A DNA stretch of 64,000 nucleotides from positions 62,001 through 126,000 of the forward strand of contig NZ_QUOQ01000004.1 in NCBI RefSeq assembly GCF_003704105.1. The letters run 5' to 3'. Position 1 is the first letter of the stretch, and each line of letters starts with the position of its first letter. The notes under the pieces are model-generated. The model ran no database searches and was not told where the DNA came from. It saw only the letters and a program-made list of their open reading frames with translations. This document shows, piece after piece, positions 15,464 through 24,251 of this stretch. A program made the translations under genes and the position numbers. Source of the stretch: Brevundimonas lutea (lineage in GTDB: Bacteria > Pseudomonadota > Alphaproteobacteria > Caulobacterales > Caulobacteraceae).

Positions 15464-17803
15464 TCAGGCCGCCTTGACCGCCGTTTCGACCTGGCGCGGG
15501 GCTTCGCGGCTGGGGCGGCCCAGCAGATAGCCCTGCACCTCGTCGCAGCCCTGTTCGCGCAGGAACGACAGCTGGGCGTCGGTCTCGACGCCCTCGGCGA
15601 GGATCGGAATGCTGAGGCTCTCGCCGAGCGCCAGCACCGCGCGAATGATCGCGCGCGACTGGGGCGCTCCGTCCAGCTCGGCCATGAACGACCGGTCCAG
15701 CTTGATCTTGTCGAAGGGGAAGGCGCGCAGGGTCGAGAGCGACGAATAACCGGTGCCGAAATCGTCCATGGCCACCGACACGCCCAGCGCCTTGAGCTGA
15801 CGCAGGATATGGGTGGTCCGCTCCATATCAGCGATCATCGCGCTTTCGGTGATCTCCAGCTCCAGCCGATGCGGCGACAGGCCGGTGTCGAGCAGCACCT
15901 GGTGCACCAGACGCGGCAGGTCGACGTGCGACAGCTGTATGGGCGACAGATTGACGGCGATGCGGTGCGGCTCGTCCCACTGGGCGGCCTCGGCGCAGGC
16001 GCGGCGCAGCACCCACTCCCCGATCGGCAGGATCAGGCCGGTGTCCTCGGCCACCGGAATGAAGTCGACCGGCGAGATGTAGGAGCCGTCGGGCTGCGGC
16101 CAGCGCAACAGCGCCTCGTAGCCGGTGACGCCGCCGGTCTCGATCGAGACCTGACGCTGGTAGTGCAGTTCGAACCGTTCCTGATCCAGCGCCTCGCGCA
16201 GGCCCTGGGTGATGCGGCGGCGCTGGCGCACCGCCTCGTCCATGGCTTCCTCATAGAAGCAGACGTCGGTCGTGATCGAAGCCTTGGCCCGGTACATGGC
16301 CAGGTCGGCGTTGTTGATCAGGGACGACGGCTCGGCCGCGTCCTCGGGCCACAGCGCGATGCCCACCGAGGCGCCGCACTGCAGGTCGGCATGCTCGAAC
16401 ACCGTCGGGGTGACGATGGCGGCGATCAGCCGCTGGGCCGCCTCGGCCGCGGCGTCGCGGTCCGTCGCTGGGATGATGGCCACGAACTCGTCGCCGCCGA
16501 GCCGCGCGATGAATTCGCCGGGCTTGAGAGCGGCCTTCATCTGGTCCGAGACGTGGATAAGCAGATGGTCGCCGACGGCGTGGCCGTAGAGGTCATTGAC
16601 CTCCTTGAACCGGTCCAGATCGATGGCCAGCAGGGCGAAGCCCTGGCCACCCTCGCTGATCGCCGCCATTCGCTCCAGCTTTTCGAGGAAGGACGAGCGG
16701 TTTGGCAGGCCGGTCAGGCTGTCGTTGCGAGCCAGATGGCTGATGCGCCGCTCCTGGGCGATGCGGGCGCGCAGGTCGCGGACGGCGAAGATGCGAACGG
16801 CCCGGCCGTCGGTGTCGCTGGTCGCCTCGCGCACGGCGATCTCGACCGGAATGGGTTCGCCGGTCATGGGCGTCAGCCGGCTCTGGACCAGCACGCCGGC
16901 GGCGATGCGGTCCGCATCCTCGACCCAGCGACTGATGGGGGCGCCGACCACGACGTCGGCGTCGGCGCCGCTGAACTCCAGGAAGGCGGCGTTGGCCATG
17001 ACGACCTTGCCGCCGGCCTCGACCACCATGCCGTCCACGCTGCCCTCGATCAGGCCGTTGAGGCGGCGGCGCGACAGTCGCTCGCTCTGCTCCTCCAGCA
17101 GATGGCTGGATGCGGCCGTACCCAGCATCAGCAGCCCGACCGCCGCCACGCCCAGCGCCAGCAGGCTGGAGGCGTCGTCACCGGTCAGAGAGCCGTCCAG
17201 CGGGGCGAACGGCATGACGATCATCGCGCCCATGCCGGTGAAGTGCAGCGACACGATGGTCAGGACCAGCAGGCCGCTGGCCAGGGCGATGCGATGCTTC
17301 AGCGCCGCGTTGGCCGCCAGGGCGAAGGCCGCGCCGCCGCCGATCACCGCGAACAGCACCGAGGCCACGACATAGGGGATCGACCACATCACCACCGCCT
17401 CGGCGGTGAAGGCGGCCATCCCTGTATAGTGCATGGCGCTGACCGCCGCGCCGAAGGCGACGCCGCCGGCGATCGGGGCGTGACGCCAGCGGCGCGAGCC
17501 CAGCCAAAGGGCGCCGGCGCATCCGGCCACGGCGACAGCCAGGGACGCCGCCGTCAGCATCGGCGCATAGGCGGTTTCGACCCCGGGACTATAGGCCATC
17601 ATGGCCACGAAATGGGTGCACCAGATGGTCGCCCCGCCGGCCACCGCGCCCATGAACAGCCACACCGGCCGCGCCGCCCCCGCGCTCTCTCGGGTCTTGC
17701 GATACATCCGGGCGGTGACGATCGATCCGCACACACAGATCAGGGCCGCCAGGGCCACCAGCAGGAGGTTATGCTCCTGGGTCAGGCAATCGAGGACGCG
17801 CAT
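15464..17803 (-). CDS. MHYT-PAS-GGDEF-EAL cyclic-di-GMP signalling protein
   Basis: A 779-residue membrane sensor that both could make and could degrade cyclic di-GMP. The N-terminal MHYT domain spans about seven transmembrane helices and shows its three repeats (CTHFVAM, MHYTGM, LHFTGM), thought to bind a metal and sense a diatomic gas. It is followed by a PAS domain (about 255-365), a GGDEF domain with an intact RLGGDEF site at 436-440 and an EAL domain with EAL at 563-565. The EAL domain keeps LELEITES, DDFGTGYSSL, KLDRSF and AEGVET, so phosphodiesterase activity is likely. Neighbours give no pathway. Confidence 0.93.
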   Translation of the reverse strand: MRVLDCLTQEHNLLLVALAALICVCGSIVTARMYRKTRESAGAARPVWLFMGAVAGGATIWCTHFVAMMAYSPGVETAYAPMLTAASLAVAVAGCAGALWLGSRRWRHAPIAGGVAFGAAVSAMHYTGMAAFTAEAVVMWSIPYVVASVLFAVIGGGAAFALAANAALKHRIALASGLLVLTIVSLHFTGMGAMIVMPFAPLDGSLTGDDASSLLALGVAAVGLLMLGTAASSHLLEEQSERLSRRRLNGLIEGSVDGMVVEAGGKVVMANAAFLEFSGADADVVVGAPISRWVEDADRIAAGVLVQSRLTPMTGEPIPVEIAVREATSDTDGRAVRIFAVRDLRARIAQERRISHLARNDSLTGLPNRSSFLEKLERMAAISEGGQGFALLAIDLDRFKEVNDLYGHAVGDHLLIHVSDQMKAALKPGEFIARLGGDEFVAIIPATDRDAAAEAAQRLIAAIVTPTVFEHADLQCGASVGIALWPEDAAEPSSLINNADLAMYRAKASITTDVCFYEEAMDEAVRQRRRITQGLREALDQERFELHYQRQVSIETGGVTGYEALLRWPQPDGSYISPVDFIPVAEDTGLILPIGEWVLRRACAEAAQWDEPHRIAVNLSPIQLSHVDLPRLVHQVLLDTGLSPHRLELEITESAMIADMERTTHILRQLKALGVSVAMDDFGTGYSSLSTLRAFPFDKIKLDRSFMAELDGAPQSRAIIRAVLALGESLSIPILAEGVETDAQLSFLREQGCDEVQGYLLGRPSREAPRQVETAVKAA

Positions 17804-17904
17804 ATTCGGGACGATCTCGCGAGAATAAGACGGCCCGTCCTAGCCCGCGACCCTTAACCACGATCCCAACGGTTACGCTTAATCAGACGTGAACCGCGCA
17901 AGCG

Positions 17905-17933
17905 AAAGGGGCCGGGCGTCGCCGCCCAGCCCC
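17905..17933 (-). terminator. Hairpin terminator downstream of sod
   Basis: On the minus strand an 11-bp stem with one mismatch (17908-17918 with 17923-17933), a 4-base loop and a short TTT tract lies about 24 bases after the superoxide dismutase stop. The U-tract is short, so efficiency may be modest. Confidence 0.55.
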
Positions 17934-17956
17934 TCGATGCTCTCAGGCCTCGCGCC

Positions 17957-18571
17957 CTACTTGGTCGCGGCGGCGAACAGCTCATTGGCTTTGTTCCAGT
18001 TCACCACCGTCCAGAAGGCCTTGAGGTAGTCGGGCCGGCGATTCTGGTACTTCAGGTAATAGGCGTGTTCCCAAACGTCGGCGCCCAGGACCACGTCGCC
18101 CTGCTCGTCGGCGACATCCATCAGGGGATTGTCCTGGTTGGGGGTGGAGGTGACCTTGAGCTTGCCGTCCTGGACGATCAGCCAGGCCCAGCCCGAGCCG
18201 AACTGGCCGGCGCCGGCGGCGTTGAAGTCTTCCTTGAACTTGTCCAGCCCGCCCAGATCGCGGTCGATGGCGGCCTTCAGCTCGCCCGAGGGCTCGCCGC
18301 CCTCGCCCACCGGGGCCAGCAGTTCCCAGAACAGGGCGTGGTTCCAGTGGCCGCCGCCGTTGTTGCGTACCGCCTTGGGGGCCTTGGAGATAGACTTGAA
18401 GATCTCCTCCAGCTCCTTGCCTTGCAGACTCTGATCGGCGTCCACCGCCTTATTCAGATTGTCGACGTAGGCCTGGTGGTGCTTGTCGTGGTGGAAGGTC
18501 ATCGTCTCCTTGTCGATGGCCGGCTCCAGAGCGTCATAGGCATAGGGGAGAGGCGGCAGGGTGAAGGCCAT
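17957..18571 (-). CDS. Superoxide dismutase, Fe/Mn family (Mn-type residues)
   Basis: A 204-residue Fe/Mn superoxide dismutase, converting superoxide to oxygen and hydrogen peroxide. The metal ligands are in place: the N-terminal His in [14 protein letters not shown], the second in [11 protein letters not shown], and Asp and His in [15 protein letters not shown]. The NGGGHWNH and TPNQDNPLM segments carry the Gly and Gln pattern associated with Mn-preferring enzymes, so Mn or cambialistic use is more likely than strict Fe. It has no signal peptide, hence cytoplasmic. It is transcribed alone with its own hairpin. Confidence 0.95.
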   Translation of the reverse strand: MAFTLPPLPYAYDALEPAIDKETMTFHHDKHHQAYVDNLNKAVDADQSLQGKELEEIFKSISKAPKAVRNNGGGHWNHALFWELLAPVGEGGEPSGELKAAIDRDLGGLDKFKEDFNAAGAGQFGSGWAWLIVQDGKLKVTSTPNQDNPLMDVADEQGDVVLGADVWEHAYYLKYQNRRPDYLKAFWTVVNWNKANELFAAATK

Positions 18572-18661
18572 TGCTGGCTCCTTTTCGACAGGGATTTGGA
18601 TGCCCGGGACATAGGCGCCGGTTCGTCTGAGCCAAGGCCAACGGCCGGATTTGGTTCCTGA

Positions 18662-19750
18662 TCAGCCCCCGCAGGCCGCTGCGGCCTCGTCGGCCAGACG
18701 ATTGGCCAGCGCCTCGTCTATCGGGCCCATCAGGACGTGGTCACCCAGACTGTGTCCCCGGCTCTCGTGGCTCACCCACCTGATCTGATCATCCGGCAGC
18801 ACGCCGTCGGCCGCCGCGCGTTGACGGTCCTCGCGAACCTGCGAATCCAGCGCGCCGTAATGCAGGATCATCGGCGCAGACCAGCCGCTCAGCAACGTTG
18901 CCACCGGTCGGTCGTCGGTAAACCAGGTCTTCCACCACGAATAGGAAAAAGCCGGCGCCGCCGCGCTGGGGTATGGGGCGTCGTCGGGCTGGGCCAGCGC
19001 CATGGCCTTGGCCTGCTCATACAGTCCGCCCTGCACCGTCTCGACCTGGGCGATCTCCTCAGCCGTCCAGACGCCGTCTGGCTGGATGAAGGGCTCCATC
19101 CGCCCGAACACCGCCGAGGGCGTCTTCATCCAGTTCGCCTCAACCTCTTCATTGGTCACCTGCCCGTCGCCGTCGGCGTCCATCATCCTGAGAGAATAGG
19201 CGTCACGACCCGCCACCTGCCAGCGCACGGCCGCCAGCTTGGATTCCAGCGGCGCGCCCATGCCGATCAGGAGATCCGGCGCGGCGCCACCGCGTTCCGC
19301 CATCCCAGCGACGTGGACCATGCCCTCGGAATGGGCGAACAGGACGACACACCGGGCATTGAGCCCGGCCGGAGAGCGCACCCAGTCATCGACCGCCTCG
19401 ACATCGCGGCTGAAACCCTCGGTCGCCAGCGTGGCGGTCACGTTCGGGTCGATCGCCTCGGCGGGAGGGACGCCATATCTGACACCACGCCGGTCGAACC
19501 GCACGGCATCCAGACCGCGTTCGGCGAACCGGGCCGCCAGATCCTTGAAGATCAGGTCGCGCTCAGTGCCGCTGGTCCCCAGCCGGACATCGCGGTCAAA
19601 CGCGCCGGTGCCGGCCACCATGATAACCGCGCCCCGAGCCGGGGTCGGGGCCCGATCGACCACGCCCCGCACCGTATGCCCGTCGGTTGATGGAATCGCG
19701 AACTCGGTCGGCGACGCCATGGCCAGCGCCAACATCAACGTGATCGTCAT
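18662..19750 (-). CDS. Exported alpha/beta hydrolase with EF-hand loop
   Basis: A 362-residue alpha/beta-hydrolase with a short N-terminal hydrophobic signal (MTITLMLALAMAS). The nucleophile elbow reads FAHSEGM (Ser about 141), a variant of GxSxG with Ala first. An acidic catalytic residue candidate lies in GALDSQVRED and the His in ESRGHSLGDHV near the C-terminus. Residues 191-202 (DADGDGQVTNEE) are a textbook calcium-binding EF-hand loop inserted in the cap region, unusual for this fold. Family relatives include periplasmic esterases or peptidase-like hydrolases. The substrate is unknown. It is a single gene on the minus strand. Confidence 0.8.
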   Translation of the reverse strand: MTITLMLALAMASPTEFAIPSTDGHTVRGVVDRAPTPARGAVIMVAGTGAFDRDVRLGTSGTERDLIFKDLAARFAERGLDAVRFDRRGVRYGVPPAEAIDPNVTATLATEGFSRDVEAVDDWVRSPAGLNARCVVLFAHSEGMVHVAGMAERGGAAPDLLIGMGAPLESKLAAVRWQVAGRDAYSLRMMDADGDGQVTNEEVEANWMKTPSAVFGRMEPFIQPDGVWTAEEIAQVETVQGGLYEQAKAMALAQPDDAPYPSAAAPAFSYSWWKTWFTDDRPVATLLSGWSAPMILHYGALDSQVREDRQRAAADGVLPDDQIRWVSHESRGHSLGDHVLMGPIDEALANRLADEAAAACGG

Positions 19751-19847
19751 CGGTCCCCCGCTTCCGAATGTCCCTGAACCGCCCTAGTTTGCGAAGCAGT
19801 GGACGCGGCGGCAAGCCCGGACCGAACCAAGGAGCCCCGAAGCCCCC

Positions 19848-20867
19848 GTGAGCGAACTTGTCGATGTCATCGCAGGTCGGCGGTTCGAACGCGAGCCCGC
19901 CATCCCCTGCCCGCTCTGCGGCGAGTGGAACGAGCCACGCGTCATCAAGGCCCGCTATGGGATGTTGGCTTCGGTCGCCGAATGCCTGCCCTGTCGCCTC
20001 GCCTACCAGACCCCTCGACCGTCAGACGAGGCCAGCCAAGCCTATATGAACATGCGCTGGTCGTCGGGGGACAGCTATGTTGCCGACGCCGGGGCAAAGC
20101 TGACCCAGGCGAGAAAGAACGCTCAGATCGTGCGCGAGGCCGTTCCGGAGGCCCGAACGCTCCTCGACTTCGGAGCCGGATCGGGCGCCTTCGTCTTGGC
20201 CGCACGTGAGGCGGGTTTTGACGCAGTCGGTGTCGAGCGCAGCGAGGCAGCGCGGGCCCGCGCGCGCGCGTCCTACGGGCTGGAGCTGTTGGAGGCCATG
20301 CCCGAGGACACCCACTACGACGTTGTGACTCTGTGGGATGTCATCGAGCATCTGCGCGATCCAGTCGCTCTCCTGAAATGGCTGCGCTCCCGCATGGCGC
20401 CGGGCGGCGTCATCGTGCTGGAGACCGGAAACTACGAGAACTGGAAGCGACTGGCCCAGGGCGACACCTGGGGCCTCTATTTGCTGGACCACCAGTTTTA
20501 CTTCACGCCGGCCAGTCTCAAAATGGTCGCGCGCAAGGCAGGTTTCGCGGAATTTCGACTGACCCGGCGCGGGCGCCGGATACCCGCGCCGATGCCGGCT
20601 CAGCCGTCACACCGCGATCTGCTTACGCATTCCCTTTATGATCGGGCCATGAAGGATTGGCCCAAGCACGGGGACATCAACGTGATGATCGCGCTGGCCA
20701 AGGTTCCGGCCGCAGCCGCGGTCACCGCGTCCAGACCGTCAATCGCTGGCGCGGGTCAGGGTCTCGAGATCGTCGGCGGAAAGCGAAAGGCGCGCGGCCT
20801 GGAGCGTATCCTGCAGCTGTTTCGTCGAGGTGGCGCTGACGATCGGAGCGGTGACGCCGGGGCGTGA
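19848..20867 (+). CDS. SAM-dependent methyltransferase with N-terminal zinc ribbon
   Basis: A 339-residue class I methyltransferase. The N-terminus has two Cys pairs (PCPLCG, ECLPCR) forming a likely zinc ribbon, as in methyltransferases acting on sugars or peptides. The SAM-binding core follows: LLDFGAGSGAFVLAAREAG (about 104-122) is motif I, VGVERSEAA motif II, and DVVTLWDVIEHLRDP motif III. The GTG start at 19848 is used; no strong Shine-Dalgarno sequence is obvious. The last 129 bases lie over the 3' end of the convergent aldo/keto reductase gene, and that tail (Ala/Arg/Gly-rich) does not look like part of the fold, so the true end could have been extended by loss of an earlier stop. Confidence 0.8.
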   Translation: MSELVDVIAGRRFEREPAIPCPLCGEWNEPRVIKARYGMLASVAECLPCRLAYQTPRPSDEASQAYMNMRWSSGDSYVADAGAKLTQARKNAQIVREAVPEARTLLDFGAGSGAFVLAAREAGFDAVGVERSEAARARARASYGLELLEAMPEDTHYDVVTLWDVIEHLRDPVALLKWLRSRMAPGGVIVLETGNYENWKRLAQGDTWGLYLLDHQFYFTPASLKMVARKAGFAEFRLTRRGRRIPAPMPAQPSHRDLLTHSLYDRAMKDWPKHGDINVMIALAKVPAAAAVTASRPSIAGAGQGLEIVGGKRKARGLERILQLFRRGGADDRSGDAGA

Positions 20868-21686
20868 CAGCAGCCATGCCAGGGAGACCTGGGCGGACGT
20901 GGCGCCGAGCCGCTCTCCCACGGTCTTCAGCGCTTTGAGGATGCGAACGCCGCGCGCGTCGAACTTGTCCTTGAGCATGCCTTCGCGCGCCGTGCCCGCG
21001 ACCTCGGCGGCCGAGCCGTACTTGCCGGTCAGAAAACCGGCTTCAAGGCTGAAATAGGTGATGACACCCAAGCCTTCGGCCACCGCCAGGTCCTGGAGCG
21101 CGCCCTCAAAGGTCTTGCGGCTGTAGAGGTTGTAGTGCGGCTGCAGCGTCTCGTAGCGCGGCCAGTCCCGGGCGGCGGAAATGTCGAGCGCCTCGCGAAC
21201 CTGGCCGGCGTCGTGGTTAGATGTGCCGATCGCGCGCACCTTTCCGGCCTTCACCAGGCGGTCGAAGGCCTCCAGCGTCTGCTCCTGCGGGGTGTTCGGA
21301 TCGGGCCAATGGGATTGATACAGATCGATGTAGTCGATCTGGAGCCGGCGCAGGCTGTCCTCGACGGCCTTTTCGATCCAGCCGCGAGACAGGTCGTTGT
21401 GACCCTGCCCCATGTCAGATCCGACCTTGGTCATGATCAGCACGTCGTCGCGGCGCCCTCTGGCCTTCAGCCACTCGCCGATGATGGTCTCGCTTTCCCC
21501 ACCATTGTGGCCGGGAACCCAGCGGGAATAGGCGTCGGCCGTGTCGATCGCGTTGAAGCCGGCGTCGACAAAGGCGTCGAGCAGGGCGAAACTGGTGTCT
21601 CGGTCGGCGGTCCAGCCAAACACATTGCCGCCGAACACAAGAGGCGCGGTTTCAAGGCCGCTGCGGCCGAGGGGGCGTTTCTGCAT
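20739..21686 (-). CDS. Aldo/keto reductase
   Basis: A 315-residue NADPH-dependent aldo/keto reductase with the complete active site: FNAIDTADAYSRW carries Asp and Tyr, VLIMTKVGSDMG the Lys and YIDLYQSHWPD the His. The fold ends with the cofactor region APIVSATSTKQLQDTL. It resembles the Tas/YajO group that reduces carbonyls or sugar-related compounds; the substrate is unknown. The start at ATG 21686 is supported by a strong AAGGAG, which itself lies in a hairpin (see 21691). It overlaps the convergent methyltransferase over 129 bases. Confidence 0.92.
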   Translation of the reverse strand: MQKRPLGRSGLETAPLVFGGNVFGWTADRDTSFALLDAFVDAGFNAIDTADAYSRWVPGHNGGESETIIGEWLKARGRRDDVLIMTKVGSDMGQGHNDLSRGWIEKAVEDSLRRLQIDYIDLYQSHWPDPNTPQEQTLEAFDRLVKAGKVRAIGTSNHDAGQVREALDISAARDWPRYETLQPHYNLYSRKTFEGALQDLAVAEGLGVITYFSLEAGFLTGKYGSAAEVAGTAREGMLKDKFDARGVRILKALKTVGERLGATSAQVSLAWLLSRPGVTAPIVSATSTKQLQDTLQAARLSLSADDLETLTRASD

Positions 21687-21690
21687 GGCA

Positions 21691-21708
21691 GGTCTCCTTT
21701 GGGAGACC
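21691..21708 (-). promoter_or_regulatory. Hairpin that sequesters the AKR ribosome-binding site
   Basis: On the minus strand a perfect 7-bp stem, GGTCTCC pairing with GGAGACC, closes a CAAA loop and ends four bases before the ATG of the aldo/keto reductase. The Shine-Dalgarno AAGGAG is partly in the loop and partly in the 3' arm, so folding would hide it. Confidence 0.55.
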
Positions 21709-21763
21709 GGAGATGGCGGCTGCGGGCGAGGCGTCAAGCCGCACTCACGCAGGCGTCAGAAGA

Positions 21764-22168
21764 TCAGCCGAATAGACGCAGCTCGCGCGGCGGTTCGGCC
21801 GGCTGACCCTCGCGACGGCGCAGGGCGTAGTTGACGGCCTTTTCGACACAGCTTTCGTCGGTGGGCTTGGCCAGCACGCCGATGGTGCCGGCGATGCCGT
21901 CGCCCAGCATACCCGGATTGGCGGTCATGTAGAGAACCGTCGCGCCGTAATCCTCGGCCAGTTCGCGGCCCAGTTGCACGCCGGTCGGACCGTCCTGCAG
22001 GTGGATGTCCACCAACGCCAGATCGACATCGTGTTCGGCCACAAAAGCGCGCGCAGCTCTCGCGTCTGCGACGGTGGCGGCCACCTCGTGACCGAGGTCC
22101 TCGAGGGTGAAACGCAGCTCCATCGCGACGAGGGCCTCGTCTTCAATGATCAGGATGCGGGCGGGCAT
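21764..22168 (-). CDS. Stand-alone response regulator receiver domain
   Basis: A 134-residue single REC domain with no output domain. The acidic pocket is IIEDEALVAM (E9, D10, E11), the phosphorylation site is D54 in ALVDIHLQDG, the switch Thr lies in YMTANPG and the Lys in VLAKPTDE. It resembles CheY-like or FixJ-receiver proteins found next to HWE and HisKA_2 kinases in alphaproteobacteria. Its kinase is probably the gene 77 bases upstream on the same strand, where a REC-only partner might relay phosphate or act as a sink. Confidence 0.88.
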   Translation of the reverse strand: MPARILIIEDEALVAMELRFTLEDLGHEVAATVADARAARAFVAEHDVDLALVDIHLQDGPTGVQLGRELAEDYGATVLYMTANPGMLGDGIAGTIGVLAKPTDESCVEKAVNYALRRREGQPAEPPRELRLFG

Positions 22169-22245
22169 GGTCTTGGTTTGGGTTCAGAACCGGACATAAC
22201 AAGGGAGGCTTGCGCGGCTTTTAACGCTGATGCGGGAAAACGGTT

Positions 22246-24189
22246 TCATTTGCGACGCGCGGCCGCGCGTCTTCGAGACAGCGCCGTCTCCGGTAGGTGC
22301 GCGACAACCCTCAGACCCTCGGGTCGCCAATCCCGCGTCAGCGTGCCGCCGAGCTGACCTTCGACAGAGGCTTCGGCCAGGCTGGAGCCGAAGCCTCTGC
22401 GACGCGGCTCGAGCGGCGGCGGGGGGCCGCCCTCCTCCGTCCAGCTCAGGATGAAGCGGTCGCCACGCCGTTGCGTATCCAGCCGCACTCGCCCCTCATC
22501 GACGCTAAGCGCCCCGTATTTCGCGGCGTTGGTGGCCAGCTCATGGAACAGCAGGGCGACCGAGGTCGCCGCCTGATCGTCGAAATCGGCGTCCTCGCCC
22601 GCCACGATGACACGCGAGACGCCATCCTCGTCGGCATAGGGGCGGAACAGATCAGCCAGGAAGCCGTGCAGGGTCAGGGAGCCCAGCGTCGGACGGGACC
22701 GATCCGTGTGAGGCCGGACGAACTCGTGCGCCGAGGCCAGGGCGGCGATGCGGGTGCGCAGGGCCTGGGCGAAGGGCCGCGCCTCTGGGTGATGACGCGC
22801 CGAGAGCGCAATGAGCGCCGACACCACGGCGAAGATGTTCTTGATCCGGTGACTGAGTTCCTGGCTGAGCAGCTCGCGCGCCTGCTCCGCGCGCTTGAGC
22901 TCATCGATATCGGTGCAGGTTCCGAACCAGCGGGTGATGCGTCCCTGCTCGTCCCGGATCGGATTGGCTCGCCCTAGGGTCCAGCGATAGACCCCGGAAT
23001 GGTGCTTCAGCCGATATTCGATCTCATAGGGGTCGCCGGTGTCCAGGCTGTGGCGCCACGTCGCCCAGGCGCGCTCCTGATCCTCGGGGTGGAAGACGTC
23101 GTTCCAGCCCTCGCCGTCGGTCGAGCCCTCCGGCACGCCGGTGAATTCGTACCAGCGGGCGTTGTAGTAGTCATGCAGCCCGTCCGGCAGGGTCGACCAG
23201 ACCATCTGCGGCATGGAATCGGCGATTGCGCGGAACTTCTTCTCGCTCTCGGCCAAGGCCTTCAGGGTCTCGGCCAGCTCCAGTTCGGCTTCCTTGCGCT
23301 GGCTGATATCGATCGCCACGCCGGAAAAGCGGATGGGCCGGCCATCGGCGTCGGCGACGACCTGGCCACGGGCCAGCACCCAGCCGATGGCGCCGCCTTC
23401 GCGATGAAGACGGTACTCGCTTTCGAACAGGCCGCGGCCCCTGAGCGCCTCATCGATCTCGCCGGTGACCCGCTCGACATCGTCGTGATGAAACGCGTCG
23501 AGGAAGCGCCGGATCGGGGCGCCGCGCCGCGCCTCCTCGACCGGCACTCCGTACATAAGGGCGAACTGGTCGTCGGCGACCACGCGGTCGGCCAGGATGT
23601 CCCAGTCCCAAGCGCCGACGTAGGTCGAGGCCTCAAGGGCCCGAGCAGCGCGCGCGTCGCTCTCGGCGCGTTCCTTGATGGTCCGGCGCAGCTCCATCTG
23701 CGCCATGACCTGGTCGGCCAGGACGTCGAGGGTCAGCATCTGGAGTTCGGTCGCGCCCTCCGGACGGGGCTCAGTGTCCAGTATGCACAGGGTGCCGATC
23801 GCCACGCCCTCGGCCGACTTCAGCACCCGACCGGCGTAGAAGCGCAGGCCCGGCGCGTCGGTCACCAGAGGATTGCAGGCGAAGCGTGCGTCGTCTCGCG
23901 CGTCGGGCACCACCATGCGGTCCTGCTCGAGGATGGCGTGGGCGCAGAAGGAGGTTTCCAGCGGGGTCTCGCGCACCCCCAGCCCGGTCTCGGCCTTGAA
24001 GAACTGGCGGTCATCAGCGACCAGATTGACCACCGCCATCGGCGCATCGAACGTCTGGGCCAGCAGCCTGACCACGTCATCAAAGGCGCGCTCGCGGTCG
24101 GTGTCGAGAATATCGTAGCGGGCCAGGGCGGCGACGCGGCGCGCCGCGGCCGCCTCCGCCTCATTCTTCGCCCTGTTGTCGTCTTTCAA
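22246..24189 (-). CDS. GAF-PAS-PAS HWE-family histidine kinase
   Basis: A 647-residue soluble kinase, with no transmembrane helix. An N-terminal GAF domain (about 20-170, with the FCAHAIL segment of this GAF class) is followed by two PAS domains (about 190-300 and 315-430). The phospho-acceptor region is LSQELSHRIKNIFAVVSALI with H447. The ATPase part has LLFHELATNAAKYGAL and LSWTEEGGP, the W-x-E pattern that names the HWE family. GAF and PAS suggest cytoplasmic sensing of a small molecule, redox state or light; there is no LOV-type Cys motif, so light is unlikely. Its natural partner is the REC-only gene downstream. Confidence 0.9.
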   Translation of the reverse strand: MKDDNRAKNEAEAAAARRVAALARYDILDTDRERAFDDVVRLLAQTFDAPMAVVNLVADDRQFFKAETGLGVRETPLETSFCAHAILEQDRMVVPDARDDARFACNPLVTDAPGLRFYAGRVLKSAEGVAIGTLCILDTEPRPEGATELQMLTLDVLADQVMAQMELRRTIKERAESDARAARALEASTYVGAWDWDILADRVVADDQFALMYGVPVEEARRGAPIRRFLDAFHHDDVERVTGEIDEALRGRGLFESEYRLHREGGAIGWVLARGQVVADADGRPIRFSGVAIDISQRKEAELELAETLKALAESEKKFRAIADSMPQMVWSTLPDGLHDYYNARWYEFTGVPEGSTDGEGWNDVFHPEDQERAWATWRHSLDTGDPYEIEYRLKHHSGVYRWTLGRANPIRDEQGRITRWFGTCTDIDELKRAEQARELLSQELSHRIKNIFAVVSALIALSARHHPEARPFAQALRTRIAALASAHEFVRPHTDRSRPTLGSLTLHGFLADLFRPYADEDGVSRVIVAGEDADFDDQAATSVALLFHELATNAAKYGALSVDEGRVRLDTQRRGDRFILSWTEEGGPPPPLEPRRRGFGSSLAEASVEGQLGGTLTRDWRPEGLRVVAHLPETALSRRRAAARRK

Positions 24190-24251
24190 GCCCGGCCCCT
24201 GTCACTCTGACGATGGTCAGCAATGCGCGAAACACGATCGGCGTTGCAAGT

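Noticed and set aside
17804..17904. Possible CtrA-type TTAA boxes between the cyclic-di-GMP gene and sod
   Set aside because: TTAA words occur near 17853 and 17879 but their spacing does not fit TTAA-N7-TTAA.
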